DNA of 64,000 bases, taken from positions 1-64,000 of the forward strand of contig CAJBDJ010000049.1 in NCBI GenBank assembly GCA_903951825.1, written 5' to 3'. The first letter of the stretch is position 1; each line of letters opens with the position of its first letter. The translations under genes and the position numbers were made by a program. The notes under the pieces were generated by a model, which did not search any database, was not told the DNA's origin, and saw only the letters and a list, made by a program, of their open reading frames with translations. The stretch comes from an uncultured Pseudomonadota bacterium (GTDB taxonomy: Bacteria > Pseudomonadota > Gammaproteobacteria > Burkholderiales > Rhodocyclaceae). This document shows positions 42,345-56,986 of the stretch, piece after piece.

Positions 42345-44261
42345 ATGCCCGATATCAAACTTCCTGACGGTTCGGTTCGCTCTTTTGAGCGCTCGCTGAC
42401 GATTGCCGAAGTTGCCGCTAGCATTGGTGCCGGCCTGGCACGCGCGGCACTGGCCGGCAAAGTTGACGGCAGACTGGTCGATACTTCCTTTCTTCTGGAA
42501 AAAGACGCCGATCTGGCGATCATTACCGACAAGGATGCCGAAGGCCTCGAACTGATCCGCCACTCCACGGCGCACTTGCTGGCTTACGCGGTGAAGGAAT
42601 TGTTCCCGGACGCCCAGGTCACGATCGGTCCGGTCATTGAAAACGGTTTCTACTACGACTTCGCCTACAAGCGTCCGTTCACGCCGGACGATCTGATTGC
42701 CATCGAAAAGCGCATGGCTGAACTGGCCAGGAAGGATATTCCGGTTTTGCGCGAAGTCTGGTCGCGCGACGACGCCGTTGAATTTTTTCTTGGTCAAGGT
42801 GAAAAATACAAAGCTGAACTGATTGCCGCGATTCCCGCCGATCAACCAGTATCGCTCTATCGTGAGGGCGATTTCATCGACCTCTGCCGCGGTCCGCACG
42901 TGCCGACGACGGCCAAGCTGAAGATTTTCAAGCTGATGAAAGTGGCCGGTGCCTATTGGCGCGGCGATCATCGCAACGAGCAATTGCAACGCATTTACGG
43001 TACGGCCTGGGCAAAAAAAGAGGATCTTGATGCCTACTTGCACATGCTGGAAGAGGCTGAAAAACGCGATCACCGCCGTCTCGGCAAACAGTATGACCTC
43101 TTCCACATGCAGGACGAAGCCCCGGGGTTGGTCTTCTGGCATCCCAAAGGCTGGGCGATTTGGCAGGAAGTCGAACAGTACATGCGTGCCGTTTATCGTA
43201 ATAACGGCTACCAGGAAGTTCGTTGCCCCCAAATACTTGACAAGACGCTCTGGGAAAAGTCCGGACACTGGGAGCATTACAAAGACAACATGTTCACGAC
43301 CTCCTCGGAGAACCGCGATTACGCGGTCAAGCCGATGAACTGTCCAGGTCATGTTCAGGTTTTCAATGCCGATCTGCGCTCTTACCGCGAGCTGCCGCTG
43401 CGCTACGGCGAGTTTGGTTCTTGCCATCGCAACGAACCGGCGGGTGCATTGCATGGCTTGATGCGCGTTCGTGGCTTCGTCCAGGATGACGGTCATATCT
43501 TCTGCACCGAAGACCAGATTGAATCCGAAGTAACGGCCTTCAATGCGCTGGTCAAGAAGGTTTATGCCGACTTTGGTTTTGATGATGTCGCGGTCAAGCT
43601 GGCCTTGCGCCCCGTTAGCCGTGTCGGATCCGACGCTGTTTGGGACAAGGCTGAAGAGGCATTGCGCCGTGGGTTGCGAGCCTCTGGTCTTGAATGGACG
43701 GAATTGCCGGGCGAGGGGGCTTTTTACGGGCCGAAAATTGAATTTCATATCAAGGATGCGATCGGCCGTTCCTGGCAGTGTGGCACCATGCAAGTCGATT
43801 TTTCCATGCCCGGTCGCCTCGGTGCCGAATATGTCGGTGCCGACGACACCCGCAAGGTGCCGGTCATGTTGCATCGTGCCATTCTTGGTTCGCTTGAGCG
43901 CTTCATTGGAATCCTGATCGAGAACTTCTCCGGGGCGCTGCCGCTGTGGTTGGCGCCGACGCAGGCCGTCGTTCTCAATATCTCCGAAAAACAGGCTGAT
44001 TACGCGGCCGAAGTGGCGCAAAAGCTCCATTCAGCAGGCTTCCGGGCAGCGTCTGATTTGCGCAACGAAAAAATTACCTATAAAATACGCGAACATAGCT
44101 TGAACCGACTGCCTTATCAGCTCGTTGTGGGCGATAAAGAAAAAGCAGAAGGACTGGTGGCCGTGCGTACACGCGGTGGTCAGGATCTTGGACAGATGAC
44201 TGTCGAAACCCTGGTCAAGCGACTTCAAAGCGAAGTTGCTGCGCGTAGTGGCACGGCTTAA
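42345..44261 (+). CDS. thrS: Threonyl-tRNA synthetase
   Basis: [17 protein letters not shown] (TGS domain), [46 protein letters not shown]. Confidence 0.97.
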   Translation: MPDIKLPDGSVRSFERSLTIAEVAASIGAGLARAALAGKVDGRLVDTSFLLEKDADLAIITDKDAEGLELIRHSTAHLLAYAVKELFPDAQVTIGPVIENGFYYDFAYKRPFTPDDLIAIEKRMAELARKDIPVLREVWSRDDAVEFFLGQGEKYKAELIAAIPADQPVSLYREGDFIDLCRGPHVPTTAKLKIFKLMKVAGAYWRGDHRNEQLQRIYGTAWAKKEDLDAYLHMLEEAEKRDHRRLGKQYDLFHMQDEAPGLVFWHPKGWAIWQEVEQYMRAVYRNNGYQEVRCPQILDKTLWEKSGHWEHYKDNMFTTSSENRDYAVKPMNCPGHVQVFNADLRSYRELPLRYGEFGSCHRNEPAGALHGLMRVRGFVQDDGHIFCTEDQIESEVTAFNALVKKVYADFGFDDVAVKLALRPVSRVGSDAVWDKAEEALRRGLRASGLEWTELPGEGAFYGPKIEFHIKDAIGRSWQCGTMQVDFSMPGRLGAEYVGADDTRKVPVMLHRAILGSLERFIGILIENFSGALPLWLAPTQAVVLNISEKQADYAAEVAQKLHSAGFRAASDLRNEKITYKIREHSLNRLPYQLVVGDKEKAEGLVAVRTRGGQDLGQMTVETLVKRLQSEVAARSGTA

Positions 44262-44287
44262 TTATTGATGTTTTCGGGGGTTTCACC

Positions 44288-44809
44288 ATAGCTCAGAACA
44301 AGGCGCATCGCCTCAACGAAGAAATTACAGTGCCGGAGATTCGTCTCCAGGGTGTCGAGGGTGAGCAGCTAGGTATCATGAATGTTCGCGCCGCCTTGCA
44401 GTTGGCTGATGAGGCTGGTGTTGATCTGGTCGAGATTGCACCTACAGCCACCCCGCCGGTTTGCCGAATCATGGATTACGGCAAGTTCAAATATCAGGAA
44501 CAAAAGCGGGCACACGAGGCGAAGCTGAAGCAGAAGCAGGTGCAGGTCAAGGAAATCAAGCTGCGTCCGGGTACGGACGAAAACGATTACCAGATCAAGC
44601 TCAGGAATATGACACGCTTCCTGGAGGAAGAGGACAAGGTCAAGGTGACCTTACGCTTCCGGGGTCGTGAAATGTCGCATCAGGAATTCGGGATGCGTCA
44701 GCTGGAGAGAATCAAGGCGGATCTCGATGCGGTGGGTCAAGTCGAGCAGATGCCGAAGATGGAAGGCCGCCAGATGATCATGATCATCGCACCGGCCAAA
44801 AAGAAGTAG
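44288..44809 (+). CDS. infC: Translation initiation factor IF-3, apparent AUA start codon
   Basis: ATA GCT CAG AAC AAG GCG CAT CGC CTC AAC GAA ([29 protein letters not shown]), in frame with the track ORF. Confidence 0.88.
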   Translation: MAQNKAHRLNEEITVPEIRLQGVEGEQLGIMNVRAALQLADEAGVDLVEIAPTATPPVCRIMDYGKFKYQEQKRAHEAKLKQKQVQVKEIKLRPGTDENDYQIKLRNMTRFLEEEDKVKVTLRFRGREMSHQEFGMRQLERIKADLDAVGQVEQMPKMEGRQMIMIIAPAKKK

Positions 44810-44894
44810 CCAATAGGTAGTTATAAGTGCTTTCGGGTAGTAGAAGCGTTCCCGCCGGGAACCACCTGACGGCATGTCATTAGGGAGCATTTAA

Positions 44895-45092
44895 ATGCCC
44901 AAAATGAAGACCAAGAGCAGCGCCAAAAAGCGTTTCTCGATCCGCGCCGGTGGCAGCATCAAGCGCGGTCAAGCCTTCAAGCGTCACATCCTGACCAAGA
45001 AGACGACCAAAGTGAAGCGCCATCTGCGCGGTTCAGTCGAAGTTAACGCGCGCGATTCAGCATCTGTTCGCGCCATGATGCCCTACGCATAA
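44895..45092 (+). CDS. rpmI: 50S ribosomal protein L35
   Basis: [36 protein letters not shown]. Confidence 0.97.
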   Translation: MPKMKTKSSAKKRFSIRAGGSIKRGQAFKRHILTKKTTKVKRHLRGSVEVNARDSASVRAMMPYA

Positions 45093-45103
45093 GGAGATAG
45101 AAG

Positions 45104-45463
45104 ATGCCTAGAGTTAAACGTGGTGTAACAGCGCGCGCACGGCACAAGAAGATTCTTGTTCAGGCCAAGGGTTATCGCGGTCGTCGCAAGAATGTGTATC
45201 GCATCGCCAAACAGGCGGTGATGAAGGCTGGTCAATATCAGTACCGCGACCGTCGTCAGCGCAAGCGTCAGTTCCGCTCGTTGTGGATTGCGCGTATCAA
45301 TGCCGCCGCTCGTGAGTTGGGGATGAAGTACAGCACTTTCATGAATGGTTTGAAGAAGGCCAATATTGAAGTGGATCGCAAGGTTCTGGCCGATCTGGCT
45401 GTTTTTGATCAAGCAGCTTTTGCTGCACTGGCCGCCCAGGCCAAGGCACAGCTCGGCGCCTGA
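45104..45463 (+). CDS. rplT: 50S ribosomal protein L20
   Basis: [45 protein letters not shown]. Confidence 0.98.
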   Translation: MPRVKRGVTARARHKKILVQAKGYRGRRKNVYRIAKQAVMKAGQYQYRDRRQRKRQFRSLWIARINAAARELGMKYSTFMNGLKKANIEVDRKVLADLAVFDQAAFAALAAQAKAQLGA

Positions 45464-45475
45464 GCGAAAACGTAA

Positions 45476-48928
<3,453 letters not shown>

Positions 48929-48951
<23 letters not shown>

Positions 48952-49270
48952 CGAAAAAAAAACCGTGGTAACGCTAACCAAAGCCGAACTCGCCGATCTG
49001 TTGTTTGAACGAGTCGGGCTTAACAAAAGGGAAGCGAAAGACATGGTCGAAGCCTTCTTTGAAGAGATTCGTAACTCACTGGAAACCGGCGATGGCGTCA
49101 AGCTGTCAGGCTTTGGAAATTTCCAGTTGCGTGACAAACCGCAGCGCCCCGGGCGTAATCCAAAAACAGGTCAAGAAATCCCGATCACTGCGCGGCGTGT
49201 GGTAACTTTTCATGCCAGCCAGAAGCTGAAATCTGACGTTGAACTGGCTTGCGATGGAACCACTGCTTAA
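48929..49270 (+). CDS. ihfA: Integration host factor alpha subunit (start may be GTG at 48944)
   Basis: [67 protein letters not shown]. Confidence 0.95.
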
Positions 49271-49631
49271 ATCTGTTGGCGACGGGGATTTGCCACCTAT
49301 TCCGGCAAAGCGCTACTTCACAATTGGTGAAGTAAGTGAGCTTTGTGGTGTCAAGCCGCATGTCCTGCGTTACTGGGAGCAAGAATTCAACCAGCTCAAG
49401 CCCGTCAAGCGTCGAGGCAACCGTCGTTATTACCAGCATCACGAGGTGCTTCTGGTGCGGAGAATTCGAGAGTTGCTCTACAGTCAGGGGTTCACTATCA
49501 GTGGTGCGCGTAATCGTCTCGATGAAGGTAAGGCTTTTGAGGAAATGCCACAAGATAAAGCCTCTGTGCCCGCCTCAGCAGGCAACTTGAAGAGCGGCTT
49601 GCTATCAGTTATCGAGATGCTTCGTCTGTAA
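49254..49631 (+). CDS. MerR-family transcriptional regulator
   Basis: [45 protein letters not shown]. Confidence 0.92.
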   Translation: MEPLLKSVGDGDLPPIPAKRYFTIGEVSELCGVKPHVLRYWEQEFNQLKPVKRRGNRRYYQHHEVLLVRRIRELLYSQGFTISGARNRLDEGKAFEEMPQDKASVPASAGNLKSGLLSVIEMLRL

Positions 49632-50018
49632 TATCAGCTGAATCGCAGGAATGTGATTGTTGTTGGCCGCAAAAAATAGTGCATTCAGGTCAATCAGCAT
49701 CCGATAGTTTCCAAGCATCAGCCTCCCAATCTTTCTAATTTCTCGAGCTGGTTTGATTGAATTTGCGTCGCTGCTCAACGTTGTACTGGTGAGGATCGCG
49801 CATTCTGGTGGCTCGACATGCCCACTACTACAGTGCGCCAGCTAAGCTAGGCACGCCTTGATGGCAAAGCGCTTAACGAGTCGTCGGTCGGCTGCTGTTT
49901 CTCGGGCGCAGCAATCAATGGAGTGGACGCCAACTTTCTTATCGGTATAAGAATTGCCGTCAAAATAGGCGAATGGCGACGTACCTCAATGAATCTCTTA
50001 GAACAACCAGAAAAATAA

Positions 50019-50043
50019 AAAGCCCCGTGGATAGGGGCTTTGC
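50019..50043 (-). terminator. Intrinsic terminator after tRNA-Leu
   Basis: AAAGCCCC-GTGGATA-GGGGCTTT hairpin. Confidence 0.7.
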
Positions 50044-50074
50044 GAACTTTATTGAACCTCTTTGAATGTCTTAA

Positions 50075-50160
50075 TGGTGCCCAGGAAGGGACTCGAACCC
50101 CCACACCTTGCGGCGGCAGGACCTAAACCTGCTGCGTCTACCAATTTCGCCACCTGGGCA
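50075..50160 (-). tRNA. tRNA-Leu(TAG)
   Basis: TGCCCAGGTGGCGAAATTGGTAGACGC...TTTAGGT anticodon loop...GGGTTCGAGTCCC...CTGGGCACCA. Confidence 0.95.
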
Positions 50161-50362
50161 CTACGGGTTGCCATAGTACCAAAAAATGCAACTTATGCCC
50201 GCAATCGGCTTTGTCCAACAGGGTGTACGGCTGGATTGTCGAGGTGATCTATCCAAAATTACCTCGGCATTTCTGCATTTGCTGGCGCAGAGTTATTGAA
50301 CGGAGGAGCGTCAGTTTGGTTTTGTTGCGCCGCACAACGGTGGCCGGGCGTCAGCTTGCTTC

Positions 50363-51238
50363 GTGATAAACTCTTATTTTCTCAAGCGTTTTATTGATGT
50401 GACTCCCGCTAATTTCGATTTTCACTGCCACTCGACTGTTTCTGACGGCTTGTTGCCACCGCACGCAGTGGCGGAGCGGGCGGCTGCTAATGGTGTTGAT
50501 TTGTGGTCGCTGACGGATCACGATGATCTCGGCGGGCAGGGAGCCGCCAGAGAGGCTGCGGAAGCGCTGGGTATGCGATTTGTCAGTGGTGTCGAGATTT
50601 CGATCGAATGGAAAGATAGGCCGATACATATCGTCGGGCTGGGTGTGGAGGTGGTGCATCCGGCTTTGTGCGGCGGCCTCGATGCTTTGCGCTCGGGACG
50701 CCTCGAACGCGCCCGGCGGATGGGCGAGGCGCTGGCAGCGATTGGCATCCCCGGAGTTTTTGACGGTGCGATGCGCTACGTTACCAACCCAAGCCTGATT
50801 TCGCGCGCACATTTCGGTCGTTACATGGTTTCCATCGGCATTGCCCGCGATTTGCCGAGTCTTTTTTTGCATTATCTGACGCCGGGAAAACCAGGCTATG
50901 TTGATCATCGTTGGGCGACGCTTGAGGAGGCGGTAGGCTGGATTTCTGCCGCCGGGGGGGTAGCGGTAGTCGCCCACCCCGGGCGCTACAAAATGTCAGG
51001 TGCCGGGATGCGGCGGTTTCTTGATGATTTCAGGGATGTCGGGGGGCAGGGCATTGAAGTGACCTGCGGCAGTCATTCGCCGGATCATGTCATGCATTTC
51101 GCCCGCTTGGCGCGGCATTACGCTTTTCATGCTTCGCGCGGATCGGATTTTCACGGGCCGCAGGAGAGTTACGTCGATCTGGGTCGGTTGCCGGCGCTGC
51201 CCGAAGACCTCAAGCCGGTGTGGCGTTTGGTCATTTGA
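50363..51238 (+). CDS. PHP-domain phosphoesterase (nucleoside bisphosphate phosphatase-like)
   Basis: FDFHCHSTVSDGLLPP, SLTDHDDLGG, VAHPGRY, GSDFHGP. Confidence 0.88.
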   Translation: MINSYFLKRFIDVTPANFDFHCHSTVSDGLLPPHAVAERAAANGVDLWSLTDHDDLGGQGAAREAAEALGMRFVSGVEISIEWKDRPIHIVGLGVEVVHPALCGGLDALRSGRLERARRMGEALAAIGIPGVFDGAMRYVTNPSLISRAHFGRYMVSIGIARDLPSLFLHYLTPGKPGYVDHRWATLEEAVGWISAAGGVAVVAHPGRYKMSGAGMRRFLDDFRDVGGQGIEVTCGSHSPDHVMHFARLARHYAFHASRGSDFHGPQESYVDLGRLPALPEDLKPVWRLVI

Positions 51239-51242
51239 GCTG

Positions 51243-51869
51243 ATGGCCCGCGTCGTTAACATCCACCCCGAAACCCCTCAGCCGCGACTGCTGGTTCAGG
51301 CTGCCGAGTTTATTCGTCATGGCGCCATCGTTGCGCTGCCAACTGATTCCTGTTATGCCCTGGGGTGTCATTTGGGCGATAAGGAGGCGCTGGATCGAAT
51401 CCGGCTGATTCGTCAAATGGATGATCGTCATCATCTGACGCTGATGGTGCGCGACCTCTCGGAAATTGCCCATTTTGCTCGTGTCGACAACGCCCAGTAC
51501 CGCTTGCTCAAGGCAACAACGCCGGGCAGCTACACTTTTATTCTTGAAGGAACCAAGGAATTGCCGCGCCGTGTGCTGCATCCCAAACGCAAAACCATTG
51601 GCTTGCGCGTTCCCGATCATCCGGTGGCGCTGGCCTTGCTCGAAGCTTTGAACGAGCCTTTGTTGACGACCACGCTGCAATTGCCCGGTGACGATGAGCC
51701 GCTGACTGAGGGCTGGGAAATTCAGGATCGCCTTGAAGATCAGCTCGAATTGATTCTCGATGCGGGTCATTGCGGCACCGAGCCAACGACCGTCATTGAT
51801 CTGACCGGCGCCATGCCGGAACTGGTGCGTGCCGGGCGCGGGCTGCTGGCGCCCTTCGGGCTGGGGTGA
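51243..51869 (+). CDS. YciO/Sua5/YrdC-family protein
   Basis: AAEFIRHGAIVALPTDSCYALGCHLGDKEALDRI ... TPGSYTFILEGTKELPRR. Confidence 0.9.
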   Translation: MARVVNIHPETPQPRLLVQAAEFIRHGAIVALPTDSCYALGCHLGDKEALDRIRLIRQMDDRHHLTLMVRDLSEIAHFARVDNAQYRLLKATTPGSYTFILEGTKELPRRVLHPKRKTIGLRVPDHPVALALLEALNEPLLTTTLQLPGDDEPLTEGWEIQDRLEDQLELILDAGHCGTEPTTVIDLTGAMPELVRAGRGLLAPFGLG

Positions 51870-51875
51870 GTGACG

Positions 51876-52529
51876 ATGTTTGAGAGCCTGATCCAGACGA
51901 TTGCCGTGGCCGCTCTGCCGGTGATTTTCGCGATTACCTTGCACGAGGCGGCACACGGCTATGCCGCCTTGCACTTTGGCGACCCAACCGCCTGGCAGCA
52001 AGGGCGAATCAGTCTTAACCCGCTGCGCCACATTGATTTTTTGGGCACCATCGTGATTCCGGCGGCGATTCTCATTTTCTCTGCCGGCACCTTTCTGTTT
52101 GGTTATGCCAAGCCGGTGCCGGTTGATTTCAGTCGTCTGCGTCACCCGAAAAGCGACATGCTCTGGGTCGCGGCCGCCGGGCCTGCTGCCAACCTGCTGA
52201 TGGCATTTTTCTGGGCGTTGATGCTCAAGCTGGCGTGGCTGATGCCCAGTCATGTCTTCACTTTGCCGCTTTCTGAAATGAGCAAAATCGGTATCGTCAT
52301 CAATTGTGTCTTGATGGTGCTCAACCTTCTGCCGCTGCCACCGCTCGACGGCGGTCGGATTGCCGTCAGCCTCCTGCCGCATCGCCTGTCGTGGAGGTTT
52401 GCCCAGCTGGAGCGCTGGGGCTTTCCGATTTTGCTCGTGCTTTTATTCACCGGGATTCTCGGCGAGATCATGAATCCGCTGGTGAAATTTGCGGCGCGTG
52501 CCATTGAATCCATTTTTGGACTGTATTGA
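51876..52529 (+). CDS. Site-2 protease-family (M50) membrane peptidase
   Basis: ITLHEAAHGYAALHFGD (HExxH) and NLLPLPPLDGGRI. Confidence 0.92.
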   Translation: MFESLIQTIAVAALPVIFAITLHEAAHGYAALHFGDPTAWQQGRISLNPLRHIDFLGTIVIPAAILIFSAGTFLFGYAKPVPVDFSRLRHPKSDMLWVAAAGPAANLLMAFFWALMLKLAWLMPSHVFTLPLSEMSKIGIVINCVLMVLNLLPLPPLDGGRIAVSLLPHRLSWRFAQLERWGFPILLVLLFTGILGEIMNPLVKFAARAIESIFGLY

Positions 52530-52535
52530 TCGACT

Positions 52536-53738
52536 ATGTACGCTGAACGTGTTCTTTCCGGTATGCGCCCCACCGGCGCCCTTCACCTCGGTCATTACCA
52601 CGGAGTGCTCAAAAACTGGGTCAAACTCCAGCATGAATACCCGTGCCTGTTCTTTGTCGCCGACTGGCATGCGCTGACTACCCATTACGACAGCCCGCAG
52701 GGTATCGAGCAGGCAACCTGGGACATGGTGATCGACTGGCTGGCGGCTGGTGTCGATCCTAATCAGGCAACTTTGTTCATTCAGTCACGGGTGCCCGAAC
52801 ATGCCGAACTGCATTTGCTGATGTCGATGATGACGCCGCTTGGCTGGCTGGAACGCGTGCCGACCTACAAGGATCAGCAGGAAAAGCTCGCCGGCAAGGA
52901 TCTGACGACTTACGGCTTTCTGGGTTACCCCTTGTTGATGAGCGCCGATATCCTGATCTACCGCGCCGACAAGGTGCCGGTTGGTGAAGACCAGATTCCG
53001 CATGTCGAATTCACCCGCGAGCTGGCACGCCGTTTCAACCATATGTACGGCCGCGAGCCGGGTTTCGAGGACAAGGCACGCGAGGCGGTCAAGCGTCTTG
53101 GCAGCAAGAAGGCGCGTTTGTACGACGAGTTGCGGGTTCGCTTTCAGCAGGAAGGCGACAAGGAAGCCATCGAGCAGGCACATGCCATGCTCAACGAAAT
53201 TCAACATCTTTCGGCGGTTGACCGTGAGCGACTGTTTGGTTTTCTCGAAGGCACCGGCAAGATGATTCTCGTTGAACCTGGCTATTTGCTGACTGAAGAA
53301 TCGAAAATGCCCGGTCTGGACGGACACAAGATGTCCAAGTCCTACAACAACACAATTACCCTGCGCGAAGCAGAAGCGACGGTGGCCAAGAAAATCAGGA
53401 GCATGCCGACCGATCCGGCGCGTGCGCGTCGTCACGATCCGGGCGAGCCAAACAAATGCCCGGTTTGGCAGTTGCATCAGGTTTACTCCGGCGATGCCTG
53501 CAAGGAATGGGTACAGCAGGGTTGCCGCAGCGCCGGCATTGGCTGTATCGACTGCAAGCAGCCGGTAATCGACGGTATCCTGCGCGAGCAGGCGCCGATG
53601 CGTGAACGGGCGCAGGTTTATCTCGACGATCCCGCTCTGGTCAAGAACATCATCGCCGATGGTTGTGAAAAAGCTCGCGAATATGCTCGCGAAACCATGC
53701 GCGATGTGCGCGAAGCGATGGGTCTGGGCTACCGCTGA
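52536..53738 (+). CDS. trpS: Tryptophanyl-tRNA synthetase
   Basis: SGMRPTGALHLGHYHGVLKNW; GHKMSKSYNNTI. Confidence 0.96.
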   Translation: MYAERVLSGMRPTGALHLGHYHGVLKNWVKLQHEYPCLFFVADWHALTTHYDSPQGIEQATWDMVIDWLAAGVDPNQATLFIQSRVPEHAELHLLMSMMTPLGWLERVPTYKDQQEKLAGKDLTTYGFLGYPLLMSADILIYRADKVPVGEDQIPHVEFTRELARRFNHMYGREPGFEDKAREAVKRLGSKKARLYDELRVRFQQEGDKEAIEQAHAMLNEIQHLSAVDRERLFGFLEGTGKMILVEPGYLLTEESKMPGLDGHKMSKSYNNTITLREAEATVAKKIRSMPTDPARARRHDPGEPNKCPVWQLHQVYSGDACKEWVQQGCRSAGIGCIDCKQPVIDGILREQAPMRERAQVYLDDPALVKNIIADGCEKAREYARETMRDVREAMGLGYR

Positions 53739-54028
53739 TGTTCGGCATGGACTGGGAATCCCTGATCTGGATCGGCATCGGTTTTGGCGGTCAGGCGTTG
53801 TTCATGATGCGTTTTGTCGTCCAGTGGTGGTCGAGCGAGAAGGCCAAACAGGTGGTCGTACCGGTTGCCTTCTGGTACTTCAGCATCCTCGGCGGTGTCG
53901 TGTTGACGATTTATGCCATTCATCGCAACGATCCGGTATTCATTTTCGGGCAGGGACTCGGGCTGATCATTTATTTTCGCAACCTGCATTTGCACTACAA
54001 GAGCAAAGGCCGCGCGGCGGCGTTGTGA
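53738..54028 (+). CDS. Lipid A biosynthesis N-terminal (LABN)-like domain membrane protein
   Basis: IGFGGQALFMMRFVVQWWSSEKAKQVVVPVAFWYFSILGG. Confidence 0.85.
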   Translation: MFGMDWESLIWIGIGFGGQALFMMRFVVQWWSSEKAKQVVVPVAFWYFSILGGVVLTIYAIHRNDPVFIFGQGLGLIIYFRNLHLHYKSKGRAAAL

Positions 54029-54867
54029 TGGATCAGACTCTTGTGCTGCCAGAGGCAGAATGTTTTATCCCGGTGGCGCGGATTTACGGGGCGGCAATGG
54101 AGCATCTGCCGCAGGATCTTTATATTCCACCCGACGCCCTCGAGATCATGCTTGACGCTTTCGAAGGCCCGCTTGACCTGCTGCTTTACCTGATCCGCAA
54201 GGCCAACGTCGATATTCTCGATATCCCGATGGCGCCGCTGACCCGCCAGTATCTCGATTACATCGACAGTATGCAGGCAAGCAATCTCGAATTGGCAGCC
54301 GAGTATCTGGTGATGGCGGCGATGTTGATTGAAATCAAGTCGCGCATGTTGCTGCCGCGCAGCAAGGTCGGAACCGGCGACGAGGCTGAAGATCCACGCG
54401 CCGAGCTGGTGCGGCGCCTGATGGAATACGAGCAGATGAAAGTTGCCGCTCAAAAGTTGAACGAGTTGCCGCAAGCCGAGCGCGAGTTTTACTGGGTTGA
54501 GACACTGCTTGAGAAATCGCTCCAGGTGCGCCACCCCGAGGTTTCGATCGCTGATTTGAAAGACGCCTGGGATGCCATTTTTCGCCAGGCGAGGTTGAAC
54601 GAGCATCACAAAATCGGTCGCGAGGAGTTGTCGGTGCGCGAACATATGGGCATCATCCTGCGCCTCCTGCGGGAGCGCGGCGGTTTTGTCCAGTTTGAAA
54701 CAATTTTCGATCCGCACATGGGGGCGCCCAGCCTCGTTGTACATTTTCTGGCGATGCTCGAGCTGGCTCGTGAAAAGCTGGTCGAATTTACCCAAACCGA
54801 GGCTTTTCAGCCGATCTATGTGAGAGTCCATCAAAGTGGAAGCGAGCCGAGCCAAGAAAGTGCTTGA
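54028..54867 (+). CDS. scpA: Segregation and condensation protein A
   Basis: [35 protein letters not shown]; start at 54028 preferred. Confidence 0.93.
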   Translation: MDQTLVLPEAECFIPVARIYGAAMEHLPQDLYIPPDALEIMLDAFEGPLDLLLYLIRKANVDILDIPMAPLTRQYLDYIDSMQASNLELAAEYLVMAAMLIEIKSRMLLPRSKVGTGDEAEDPRAELVRRLMEYEQMKVAAQKLNELPQAEREFYWVETLLEKSLQVRHPEVSIADLKDAWDAIFRQARLNEHHKIGREELSVREHMGIILRLLRERGGFVQFETIFDPHMGAPSLVVHFLAMLELAREKLVEFTQTEAFQPIYVRVHQSGSEPSQESA

Positions 54868-55378
54868 AGCGGCCTTGCTCGCAGCCCGCGAGCCAATGAC
54901 ACCGCTGGCCCTGAGCAAAATGTTCGACCCGGTCTTGTCGACCGATATCCTGCGCAAACTGCTCGATGAGTTGCGCCAGGAGTCGAGCGAGCGGCCGGTG
55001 GAGTTATTACAACTGGCCTCCGGCTGGCGCTTTCGGACACGCGCGGAGTATTTGCCCTATCTTGAGCGACTCAACCCGGAAAAGCCGCCGAAATATTCGC
55101 GGGCGACGCTTGAAACGCTTGCCATCATTGCCTACCGCCAACCGGTCACGCGCGGCGATATCGAGCAAATTCGCGGCGTTGCCGTCAATACCAATGTGGT
55201 CAAAACACTTGAAGAGCGAGGCTGGATAGATGTTGTCGGGCATCGCGAAACCCCCGGTCGGCCAGCACTTTTTGCCACGACCAAACAATTTCTTGATGAT
55301 CTGGGCATGCGTAGCGTCAGCGAACTGCCGCCTCTCGAACAAATCACTCAGACACTGGAGCTGAACCATGAAAACTAA
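54836..55378 (+). CDS. scpB: Segregation and condensation protein B
   Basis: [65 protein letters not shown]. Confidence 0.95.
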   Translation: MEASRAKKVLEAALLAAREPMTPLALSKMFDPVLSTDILRKLLDELRQESSERPVELLQLASGWRFRTRAEYLPYLERLNPEKPPKYSRATLETLAIIAYRQPVTRGDIEQIRGVAVNTNVVKTLEERGWIDVVGHRETPGRPALFATTKQFLDDLGMRSVSELPPLEQITQTLELNHEN

Positions 55379-56399
55379 ACGTACCCCGCTTCGTCAGTCA
55401 CCGCGATCGCTCGCCCCCGGGCTTGCGAAAAATCGTCCGCAAGACGCTGCCGAGCGCAGCACTGTGCCAGTCCGTGGCCGCGTTGCCCGACAAGAAGGTG
55501 CCGACGTCGCCAGCGATGCGCCTTCCGCCGCCGTAACCGCCACAAGGTCGCGCCGCGTGCCCAAGCCGCAAACGGGGCGTGCCAATCGCGGCAGCATCGG
55601 GCGCAATGGCAAGCCGATTCTTGAGGCTAAACCGGAGCGCCTGCAAAAAGTGCTGGCTCAGGCTGGCGTCGGATCGCGCCGCGAAATGGAAGAATGGATT
55701 GCCGCCGGCCGCATTACGATCAATGGCATTGTCGCCACCCTCGGTCAGTCGGTGGTTCCCAGCGACAAGGTCAAGATTGGTGGCCGCCTGATCAATACCC
55801 GCTTTGTCAGCACCCGGACGCCGCGCGTCCTGATGTATCACAAACCGGAAGGAGAGATCGTTTCGCGCGACGACCCCGATGGCCGACCTTCTGTGTTTTC
55901 CGCCTTGCCCCGCGTGCGCGGCGGGCGCTGGATCAATGTCGGGCGCCTCGACTTCAATACCTCGGGTTTGTTGTTATTTACGACCTCCGGGGAATTGGCC
56001 AACAAGTTGATGCATCCCAGTTCCGAACTGGTGCGCGAATACGCCGTTCGGGTACTCGGTGAGGTGACGCTGGAGGCTCAGCAACAACTGACCAAAGGCA
56101 TCGAGCTTGAGGACGGCATTGCCAGTTTCTCGCGCTTTGAAGATGGTGGTGGCGAGGGTGCCAACCACTGGTATCGCGTCGCGCTGTTCGAAGGCCGAAA
56201 TCGCGAGGTGCGGCGCATGTTCGAGGCAGTGGGCTGCACCGTCAGCCGTCTGATTCGGGTTCGCTACGGCCCGCTTGGCTTGCCGCCGCAACTCAAGCGT
56301 GGCATGACAAAAGAGCTGGCAGAAGAAGAAGTCAAGCTGTTTGTCCGTGAGCTGGAAAAGTCGATCAAAGCCGCCAAGGCAACTGACGAGAGCTTATAA
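55368..56399 (+). CDS. rluB: 23S rRNA pseudouridine synthase RluB-like with basic low-complexity N-terminal extension
   Basis: S4-like [47 protein letters not shown]. Confidence 0.9.
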   Translation: MKTKRTPLRQSPRSLAPGLAKNRPQDAAERSTVPVRGRVARQEGADVASDAPSAAVTATRSRRVPKPQTGRANRGSIGRNGKPILEAKPERLQKVLAQAGVGSRREMEEWIAAGRITINGIVATLGQSVVPSDKVKIGGRLINTRFVSTRTPRVLMYHKPEGEIVSRDDPDGRPSVFSALPRVRGGRWINVGRLDFNTSGLLLFTTSGELANKLMHPSSELVREYAVRVLGEVTLEAQQQLTKGIELEDGIASFSRFEDGGGEGANHWYRVALFEGRNREVRRMFEAVGCTVSRLIRVRYGPLGLPPQLKRGMTKELAEEEVKLFVRELEKSIKAAKATDESL

Positions 56400-56493
56400 A
56401 GACGGCCAGATTCATTTACGGGAGGCAATAAATCCGTTATGATTCACGGGTTTGTTCCTCTCGTCGATTTTGGCGGGGCATTTTTTATCGAGG

Positions 56494-56514
56494 TGGGCGT
56501 TTCGCCCATTTTTT
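56494..56514 (+). promoter_or_regulatory. Intrinsic-terminator-like hairpin in the rimP leader
   Basis: TGGGCG-TTT-CGCCCA-TTTTTT, ending about 10 nt before the rimP ATG (56525). Confidence 0.65.
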
Positions 56515-56524
56515 ATTTGTGGCT

Positions 56525-56965
56525 ATGGATTTAAACACGCTGCTTGAAACGACCGTTGTCGGTCTTGGTTATGAACTCGTCGATGTCGAGATGTCTCCGC
56601 GTGGCCGCACGATTCGTGTCTTTATTGACGATCGCAACAAAGCGAGCGGTGTCGATGTTGAGGACTGCGCCAGGGTTTCCAATCAATTGACGCGACTTTT
56701 CGAGGTCGAAAATATCGACTTTGATCGGCTCGAAATTTCCTCTCCGGGGCTCGATCGCGTGCTTAAGAAAGCGGCCGATTTTGAGCGCTTTGCCGGTCAG
56801 GATATTCAGATCAAGCTACGCATTCCGCACGCTGGTCGCCGCAACTTTCAGGGCAAGCTGCTCGGCATCAAGGATGGCAAGGTTGGTTTGCATCTCGACA
56901 AGGATGATGCGGAACTCGAATTTAATAATATCGAAAAGGCACGTCTGGTGCCGCGATTCGACTGA
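56525..56965 (+). CDS. rimP: Ribosome maturation factor RimP
   Basis: GLGYELVDVEMSPRGRTIRVFIDDRN ... SSPGLDRVLKKAADFERFAGQDIQIKL. Confidence 0.94.
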   Translation: MDLNTLLETTVVGLGYELVDVEMSPRGRTIRVFIDDRNKASGVDVEDCARVSNQLTRLFEVENIDFDRLEISSPGLDRVLKKAADFERFAGQDIQIKLRIPHAGRRNFQGKLLGIKDGKVGLHLDKDDAELEFNNIEKARLVPRFD

Positions 56966-56986
56966 AGGACTAGGAGGTTTTAGCTC

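Noticed and set aside
42309-44030. 573-aa minus-strand ORF opposite thrS
   Set aside because: Antisense shadow of thrS.
49605-49718. 37-aa minus-strand [40 protein letters not shown]
   Set aside because: Looks superficially ankyrin-like but overlaps the merR 3' end, with no clear RBS or partner genes.
49847-50104. 85-aa minus-strand ORF MGVRVPSWAPLRHSKRF...
   Set aside because: Begins within tRNA-Leu; MGVRVPSWAP is a typical tRNA-derived translation artefact. A pair of vaguely similar segments (SKRFNKVRKAP / SKRFIEVRRHSP) may be a degenerate repeat but is too weak to call an att remnant.
55394-55841. Minus-strand ORFs opposite the rluB N-terminus
   Set aside because: Antisense to the low-complexity basic N-terminal extension of RluB; shadow ORFs.
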